In this document: positions 57,646 to 64,000 of the stretch, piece by piece
Layout: each line of letters opens with the position of its first letter
How positions within the stretch are numbered: the first letter of the stretch is position 1
NCBI RefSeq assembly: GCF_004359215.1
Contig: NC_090619.1
Span: forward strand, 4,484,794-4,548,793
Source of the DNA: Bremia lactucae
Taxonomy: Eukaryota; Oomycota; Peronosporomycetes; Peronosporales; Peronosporaceae
Length of the DNA stretch: 64,000 nucleotides
Direction of reading: 5' to 3'
Notes under the pieces: generated by a model
The model's input: the letters and a program-made list of their open reading frames with translations, nothing else
Told to the model about the DNA's origin: nothing
Database searches by the model: none
Translations under genes and position numbers: made by a program

Positions 57646-58818
57646 TTAATGACTAAGTACTTCCACAGCTTGAAGAGCCTCTTCTCCTTCCTCAAGAGAT
57701 GCCCTCCATTCAGCCATCGCCAAGTTCATACAACATGAAATTGGTGATGTCGATGACATAAGCCATCGTAATAAAAGTTTTGGCATTCGGTCCATAATTA
57801 CGTTCAGTAACTCTCGGTACTGGACGTGGGGTACTGCACTCATGAGCGTAGTGTCCTAAATTTTGACAGCGATTGCATCTCCGCAATCGCGTAGTGTTCG
57901 AAAAGCGAGGTCTCTCGCTTACGACGTAAGAGAGGTCCATAGGTTCTCGACCTCCAAGCTCTTGTCGTCTCGGAGGACTATACGATGACAAATTAGCTTG
58001 AGCCTGTTTCAAACTAAAGTCTTCCTGTTCCGCAACGGATACTGCTTCTTCCAGCGTATCCAGTTCCAAGTGGAACCGGTAAATCTTTACGGGACCATCC
58101 GTAAGACCTTGCATGAACACCGTAATCAACGTGCATTCATGAACTGGGTTGTTCGTGATACAACTCGCTAAGAGTCGGATATGATGGGCATAAGCGTGAA
58201 CATCACGCTTGCCTTGCTTGAGTTTCAAAATTTCTGTTCGAGCTCTGTACTCAGCTATAGGCGGTTCAAACTTCTGTTTGAGCCGGCCTTTAAAAGCCTC
58301 TAGCGAGCCAAAATACATATGGGTGCGCAACTTGAGGCCTAGTGCTCAAGTTTTGGCACGACCTGATATATTCGATTGAGCAAATGCGACTTGCATTTGC
58401 TAGCCGACGATGTGACGAGCCTTAATGACGTCAAATTCGACGAATCACCTTAAAAGGGAGTCCTCTTCGACTCCCTATACATAGAGATGTCTATCTTTAA
58501 GGTTCCCGGACGACGCGTATGCGTCATCCCAGGTACAGGGGTCTGTACCTGTTGTAACCTCAACAGTTCTGCCTGTTGAGAGCCTTGCTGATTCAGCAAG
58601 GCTACCTTCTCCTTCATCTCGTCAAGTTCATCTTGTATGAACTTGACGATGGCTGAATGGAGGCCATCTCTGTCCAAATTGGACAGCATCGCCAAGATGG
58701 CATCGTTTCCTACGGCCGAACTCATTCGTTCGACCGCACTCCTTTCTATGTCACTTAGAAAGAAGTAGCTATCTCGCGAAGCGTGATGCATATTTCCATT
58801 ATCATCTGACATGGCCAT
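57646..58818 (-). pseudogene. Gypsy gag with zinc knuckle, frameshifted
   Basis: Starts at ATG 58818 (an acidic leader and helix, DEMKEKVALLNQQ). Near 58455 a one-base shift follows MYRE; beyond it stops replace two tryptophans that are conserved in this gag (one at 58346-58348). From 58330 the frame is open to 57710: YFGSLEAFKGRLKQKFEPP, HAYAHHIRLLASCI, LDTLEEAVSVAEQEDFSL, then the zinc knuckle CNRCQNLGHYAHEC at about 57845-57890. The 5' LTR and primer site lie just to the right (58854-59035). The part from 57695 to 57860 recurs at 59392-59557. Confidence 0.85.
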
Positions 58819-58853
58819 GTTAGATGATAGAGCTGTGGTCCTTAAACGGACTA

Positions 58854-58868
58854 CGAAGTGCTACCAGG
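58854..58868 (-). promoter_or_regulatory. Putative primer-binding site of the gag element
   Basis: Minus strand CCTGGTAGCACTTCG directly after the LTR end CCCCGTTACA, 36 bp before the gag start. The same site follows the family C LTR at 7864-7878. Confidence 0.6.
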
Positions 58869-59035
58869 TGTAACGGGGCACTACGACTTGTACTGCTTCA
58901 GTACAAGTCCACTTTGCACTGCTTCAGTGCAAATGGTGCCACACGTCACTTCACGTACACAAGTAGTAGCAGAGGAAGACTCACTTTATAACACTTTAAA
59001 GAGGGATAAAAATAAATTTATATAATTAAATTCTT
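58869..59035 (-). repeat. LTR, family A, truncated
   Basis: Minus-strand 3' part of the LTR with both hairpins and the CCCCGTTACA end. It stops at about 59035, where gypsy pol linker sequence of the other strand begins. Confidence 0.8.
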
Positions 59036-59291
59036 CTGTGGTCGGAAGATCCTGAAAACCGCGACGAGCTGACGACAGCTCATCATGAAGAGTGTGATAC
59101 TTCCGCTCGTACTCCAACATGGAGTACGCACTCTTCGAGCGGTCTTCCAACCGCTCGATATGGTGAGCCTGCACCGTCTGCTCCAACGAGCGACGCTTGC
59201 CGCGCTCGTGGTCAAGTCCCTCCTCAAAATCATGGAGGAAGTGATCGATTTTGGCGATGCTCGACATTAGATCCGACATACGGTTAAGATC
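59036..59291 (+). pseudogene. Gypsy pol linker fragment
   Basis: The plus frame reads DPENRDELTTAHHEE, TPTWSTHSSSGLPTARYGEP and GGSDRFWRCSTLDPTYG, a close copy of 2785-3030 (linker before the chromodomain). It runs into the 100-N gap. Confidence 0.7.
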
Positions 59292-59391
59292 NNNNNNNNN
59301 NNNNNNNNNNNNNNNNNNNNNNNNNNNNNNNNNNNNNNNNNNNNNNNNNNNNNNNNNNNNNNNNNNNNNNNNNNNNNNNNNNNNNNNNNNN
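59292..59391. other. Assembly gap, 100 N
   Basis: Exactly 100 Ns; size unknown. Its right edge starts a segment duplicated from 57695-57860. Confidence 0.99.
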
Positions 59392-59557
59392 AGAGATGCC
59401 CTCCATTCAGCCATCGCCAAGTTCATACAACATGAAATTGGTGATGTCGATGACATAAGCCATCGTAATAAAAGTTTTGGCATTCGGTCCATAATTACGT
59501 TCAGTAACTCTCGGTACTGGACGTGGGGTACTGCACTCATGAGCGTAGTGTCCTAAA
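59392..59557 (-). repeat. Duplicate of gag segment 57695-57860
   Basis: 166 bp matching 57695-57860 without visible difference, directly beside a gap. Confidence 0.85.
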
Positions 59558-60009
59558 GCACCAAAGTGGAAGGAAAAGCGCGATTCTGCTGACGCCATAG
59601 ACTACCGACCCATTGCTCTCCTTTCTCAAGGCGATCCAGGAGCTGGCAATCAGGAATGCGGTGTATGTACCGAAGATGACCAAAAATTTGCTCATAAGAG
59701 ACACTAAACTTTTCGCGAACTATTTCGCGCGCCGAAAATTTCGCTGCTCTAAGTACCTCTGGCGCTTATCGTAGAATCCAGAACCGTTTTGTAACATAGA
59801 CAACAGTCCTTTGCTTCAACATTGGCAGCATCGATCCGTAAAGATCTCTGCCACTTGTTCATCGGATGGCCATCTGATGAACGTCTTACTTAATCGGGAG
59901 GACGTTAGATGTTCTAGAAGGTAAGTTCTAGGAGTCGAAGAAGACTCCCTCTTGAGATGGGTTGTCGAGTTGGATGATGCCATAAGGGCACGTCATATAT
60001 ATTGTTGGC

Positions 60010-60130
60010 GAGAGAAGCAGCCTTGTCATCTGGATTATCTACGAGTTGGAGCGAGTTCTTGCCGATGGTAGAATTTGCCGACGACTTAATATCGTCGCTG
60101 ATGCGTTATCACGCCGACCCGATTTTTAAG
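60010..60130 (+). pseudogene. Chimeric gypsy fragments (integrase and RNase H)
   Basis: WSEFLPMVEFA (integrase core) is followed after only a few codons by LNIVADALSRRPDF (the end of RNase H). These segments are about 1 kb apart in an intact element and in reverse order, so this is a rearranged scrap. Confidence 0.6.
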
Positions 60131-60189
60131 TTTATCTCAATCTTACCGTTAACTACCGTTAATTTTAAACAAATTACTGGTACTTCTCA

Positions 60190-60660
60190 AAAGGTCGTAT
60201 CTGTCTCTCTCTTTGCGCGCGTCCAGCGCTGCTGGAAGAAATCGAGACATTGAGTGTCTTGGTTAATGACGATGAAGAGGAGGCGCTTATACTCGATATT
60301 AAAGAAAGCCAGGTAGTGCCCGAAACTTTATCTTCCTTTCAAACAACACAAACAATTCAAATGCTTTTCTTATTTGCCTTTATATACGTATTTGGTACAT
60401 CTCCATGGCGAGCCGGCACATTCCGTTTTCACTCCTTGTTTCGTTTGAAAAAAAAACGATCGGAATTTCCTTTCGCAACAACGTCTTACAGAACGGATAT
60501 GAAAAAAAATTTTTTTTGCTCCGGCAAGTCTTCAAATATGCCGAGGAGATAGTAAATTATGTAATTACTTCCAAAACAAATTACTTTATTGGCAAATTCT
60601 CGCTCTTTCAAAAGCTCTTTGAGCGGCGAATAAATTTTATATCAACTCTTAGCTGAAGGA
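60190..60660 (+). other. Unrecognised open frame next to LTR scrap
   Basis: TCTGTCTCTCTCTTTGCGCG is a block of family A-like LTRs. A frame then reads EEIETLSVLVNDDEEEALI and continues to 60552 with low-complexity AT-rich sequence. No function can be assigned. Confidence 0.3.
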
Positions 60661-60884
60661 TAAAAGAGGTAAGAATAAAAAGGTCAATTAAAATTGACCT
60701 TGGCTTATCAAAGCCCTTCTTATTCGCTTGAGCGAATTGCATATATGAATCAAATGTTGTAAAGGTTCCATGAAAAGTGGGCCTAAGGAAATTTAAATTT
60801 CATAATCGCCGATGAGAATCGGCGAGCTCGCGGTTCATCAGCTCGTCTGAATTGCGAAAAAATATATTGTCGGCAATAACTGTA

Positions 60885-60970
60885 GCTGAGCTCCTCGCTC
60901 CTTAGGTAAGAGGAAGACTTATATATTCAAAGAGTCTCTTAGTTCTATAAAACTAGTAGGATTTATATTT
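60885..60970 (-). repeat. LTR, family C, short fragment
   Basis: TGTAGCTGAGCTCCTCGCTCC and AGGAAGACTTATATA match the 7879 copy; only about 85 bp remain. Confidence 0.65.
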
Positions 60971-61033
60971 ATTTCCACTAAAAAAAAGAATTTCACTTCA
61001 CAACCTTTCTCGACACATACCCCAACAAATCAA

Positions 61034-61420
61034 TCACTTCCAAATATTCCTTTTCCGACTCAAATGTCTTCGCCTCTTCCCACAACTTCTGTACGAGCGC
61101 TTCCCGCGCTCGTAAAAGGATTTCGATCTTGACTGGCTTTTCATGAGCACCCGAGTTAGGTCCAGAACCCATGGACCTCTCTTATTGCTCGAAAGCGAGA
61201 GACCTCGCTTTCGAGCAATAAGCGATTGCAGAAATGTCATCGCTGCCAACAATTAGGACACTACGCTCACGATTTGATCATCTAGCAAGTCGCAATTCGA
61301 GACTGCACTGCCTGCGGTGCAGTTACGAAATAAAACGACGATAAATTCAGGTAAGTTTTAGATTAAAAAATAGTAACTAAAGTAATTTTTTTAAGAAATT
61401 TCCGTCAATCAAATCATAAT
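61034..61420 (-). pseudogene. Gypsy gag scrap
   Basis: The minus strand carries gag-like sequence near 61180-61280 (SLARKRGLSL-type, and a CNRC-like knuckle remnant CHRCQQLGHYAHD in another frame). Heavily decayed. Confidence 0.4.
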
Positions 61421-61624
61421 ATAGGTTGCAGCGTGCAACGTGCAAACTGCGACTACGTCAGGCGGCTGACTATGAGCCTTCGAAAGAGAGGGCTCATTCG
61501 CAATGTCAAAGACATTGGACGCAAAGCCTGGTTTCAAAGACTTAACGCGATTCGCGGCTGCCATACCTTCGTCCGTACAGCCACTGGCGATAAGCGTCTC
61601 ATATCTCTATTGCCACCGTAAAGG

Positions 61625-64000
61625 GCCCAATGAAACGCGGCAACAACTTCGTAGTACCTCGAGGTAGTTCAGAAATTGCATTCTTAGGTAGGGTAACAGT
61701 ACTTAATAGAACTTTTTCACCCACTTTAAAGAGTTCATTATATTTGCGACCATTTCGGTCAGCATATTATTTTTGCTTGTCCTGTGCGCTTGCCATCGCG
61801 CCACGGACTTTCCGTGTGATGGGTAATTGCTCATTCAAAAAGCGTTGAGCCTCGCTCACGCTTTTAGCATCAAACTCGCCTATGATACTGCCGAGAGGCC
61901 GGTCATAAGGGGATATTTTGTTGACCACTACTAAAGTGGCAGGATCGCTAGGGCAAGTTTCTGCCTTTGAGATGATACTCTCATGGGTCATTGTCATATT
62001 GACGAAACTATGTCCTTTTTTTGCACCGAGCACAGTGAGAGGCCCTCCCCTTCTAAGACACGGGCTGCGCACAAACGAGACTGGCGTCCGAGGATGGCGC
62101 AGTCCGTTAATATATAACGGTATCTCACCCGTATTGGCGTAGACACTGTTATTTAAAGCGAACTCCAGAAAGGGCAATTGCTTGCTCCACTCTTTAAGAG
62201 TTGCTATAGTGTGCAAGACATCCGCCACGACCCAGTTGGCACATTCGATTTGGTCATCGGTTTGGAGTCTGCGGTTGACATGTGGAGCTTGCTATCTAGC
62301 AGCTCGAACACATGTCGCCAAAAACCAGACTTAAGACGTGGATCCCGGATTGACACTATGGACTCGGGCATCCCGTGTAGTCGGTAAACATGATCCAGGA
62401 ACAAAAGAGCTGCCTCCTTCCCTGTGATCGATCTTTTACATTGTGCTAAATGCACCAAACTGCTCAGTCTGTCTACAGCGACGACAAGCCCCTTCCGACC
62501 CTTATGATCGGGCGGCATGCCAAACATGAAGTTCAGACTTACTGACTTCCAACAGTTGGTTGGAATCGGTAGCAGCTTCAGTGGCGCACTGCTGGACGGT
62601 GCAGGCTTAATGCGCTGACACTAAGAGCGAATATAGTTAGCCCCCAATATATATAGGTGTGGCCACCAAAATTCCTCTGACACTCGTAAGAATGTATTCT
62701 CACGGTGCAGATGCCCACTAGATGGCACATCATGGTGCTCGTGAAGGATCATCAGCTTGAGATCTGTGTCATGAGGCAAATAGATTCCCAAGGGATCGCA
62801 AGGTGACAGCTGATGCCATAACAGGCCATCGCTGTAGCTAAAGCGATTTAGCTTAGCTTTCAGGTGCGATGGAAGAGAAACCTTTCGTCCACCGAAGTGA
62901 TCCAACAGCAGGCGACAATGGTCGTCCTGACTGTAGCTCTCGTGTATATCAGAGGCTAACGAGCTCGTCACGTGGTATGCTTTCATGGCTGCCAACGTTG
63001 ACAGCTAAATTTGTGTTTTAGCACTAGACAAACTTTCCTGGTGTCTTACCTCGAGTTCTGGTCAGCGCGATAAAGCGTCAGCTAAAACATTCGGCTTACC
63101 CGGCTTGTATTCAACTTTGAAATTAAACTCAGAGAAGAATGTGTGCCATCTTGCCATTCTAGGCGAGAGGTGCGGTGAGTTTATTGCGGTTTGCAGTGAT
63201 ACGTGATACGTATAAACCACGAATAGTTCGGTACCCAGTAGGGCACACGAAACTTGACAAGAGCATACTTTGTTGACGTCATCCTTCTGCATGAGTGCGC
63301 TGCCAATTGCATAATTACTTGCATCGCAGACGACGCTAAAGGGCTTATCCGCGTCTGGCAATGCCAAGACCGGTGCCTCTACAAAAGACTGCTTCACTGA
63401 TGTGAACGCATCTTCTTGTTCTTCTAACCAAACCCATTCTGTGTCCTTTTTAAGGAGATCAGATAATGGTTTAGTTTGCTCCGCATAATTCTTGCCATAC
63501 TTATGCAAGTAATTAGCGAGCCCTAGGAATTAGCGCAAATCCTTCACATGTCGTTGGATTGGCCATTCCTTTACTGATTTCACCTTGTCTGGGTCTGCTT
63601 GTACACCATGTGTACCTACGATGCAACCCACCCTATGACGCACTTTTGCAAGTTGACGTAAAATTGAGCGTCCTTTAAAGTCAGCAACACAGCGTCTAAA
63701 TGACGCTGGTGCGACTCTATTGCGCTCAGCCCTTCCTCGGCCCTACTATGCCACGAATACATCGTCAAAGTAATTGGGTGCGTAGGCACGGTGCTGACGC
63801 ATCACGTGAGCCACCACTCGGTTGAATGTCGCTGGTGCGTTTTTCAAACCTTGGGGCATCACAAGCCACTCCCAAAGCATACCGCTTGGGGTGCTTACTG
63901 CCGTTTTGGCTACATCGGACTCTCTCATGAGTACCTGATAGTAGCCATCCTTCAAATCCAACGCGGAAAAGATAGTTGACTTTCCCATGGAGTTCAACAA
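61625..64000 (-). pseudogene. Ty3/gypsy pol, minus strand, runs off the window
   Basis: From the right edge leftward: reverse transcriptase (64000-63746; FSALDLKDGYYQVLMRESD, EWLVMPQGLKNAPATFNR, NYFDDVFV with YxDD as YFDD), a short decayed spacer, then from about 63532 RNase H (after TAA at 63530-63532; LHKYGKNYAEQTKPLSDLLK, VVCDASNYAIGSALMQ, VEYKPGKPNVLADALSR), the integrase zinc finger (62995-62621; LHEHHDVPSSGHLHRE), core (62527-61767; AVDRLSSLVHLAQC, HGMPESIVS, FLEFALNNSVYANTGE) and C-terminal end (about 61766-61625; PRGTTKLLPRFIGP). Individual domains are well preserved but stops and shifts separate them. The Asp in the D-SDRDPR site reads SIRDPR. Confidence 0.88.

Noticed and set aside
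1..64000. tRNA or rRNA genes
   Set aside because: The only tRNA-like match is the copia primer site; no complete cloverleaf was found by eye.

Overview
The window reads as a stretch of oomycete (downy mildew or Phytophthora-like) nuclear genome. About two thirds is LTR retrotransposon in every state of decay. The rest is a compact block of single-copy eukaryotic genes with short GT-AG introns (49-83 bp). An effector-like reading frame with a signal peptide, a GKLR motif and a DER motif points to Bremia lactucae, where GKLR effectors are known. That species call is an inference; the oomycete call is firm.

Layout. 1-13 kb: fragments of Ty3/gypsy elements in both orientations, including a decayed chromodomain pol, two gag lineages, a retropepsin, an LTR remnant and a striking tandem triplet of LTRs (7879-9357), then a 100-N gap. 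13-17.5 kb: mostly unrecognised sequence, then an inverted repeat and a 711-bp near-identical direct repeat that meets a single N at 16101, probably an unmerged contig overlap; it carries a small candidate secreted-protein gene twice. 18.2-19.3 kb: the GKLR effector pseudogene, open for 336 codons except for two in-frame stops. 19.6-28 kb: nested LTRs and gypsy pol debris.

28.7-45.8 kb is the gene block: a four- or five-exon R2R3 MYB factor (minus), an ALWAYS EARLY/LIN-9 homologue (plus, four exons), an unknown coiled-coil protein (minus), S-adenosylmethionine decarboxylase proenzyme (minus), an OS-9-type MRH-domain ER lectin (minus), RanBP1 (minus, two exons) and a Sen1/senataxin-type superfamily 1 helicase (plus, two exons). 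RanBP1 and the helicase share a roughly 200-bp divergent promoter. The MYB and LIN-9 neighbours are of special interest because their animal and plant relatives act together in the MuvB/DREAM/Myb-MuvB complex that controls cell-cycle genes.

46.2-52.0 kb is a legible nest. A Mutator-like DNA transposon with about 85-bp terminal inverted repeats and a perfect 9-bp target duplication contains a 4.6-kb Ty1/copia element with identical 222-bp LTRs and a separate solo gypsy-type LTR, each with its own 5-bp duplication. The copia primer site looks complementary to the anticodon arm of initiator tRNA-Met and overlaps the gag start codon. 52-64 kb: a second solo LTR, a decayed copia element split by another LTR, a gypsy gag with its LTR and primer site, a second 100-N gap flanked by a duplicated 166-bp segment, and a decayed gypsy pol running off the right end.

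Housekeeping and regulatory genes are thus clustered, and the effector lies alone in repeats, matching the gene-dense versus repeat-rich partition known for oomycete pathogens.
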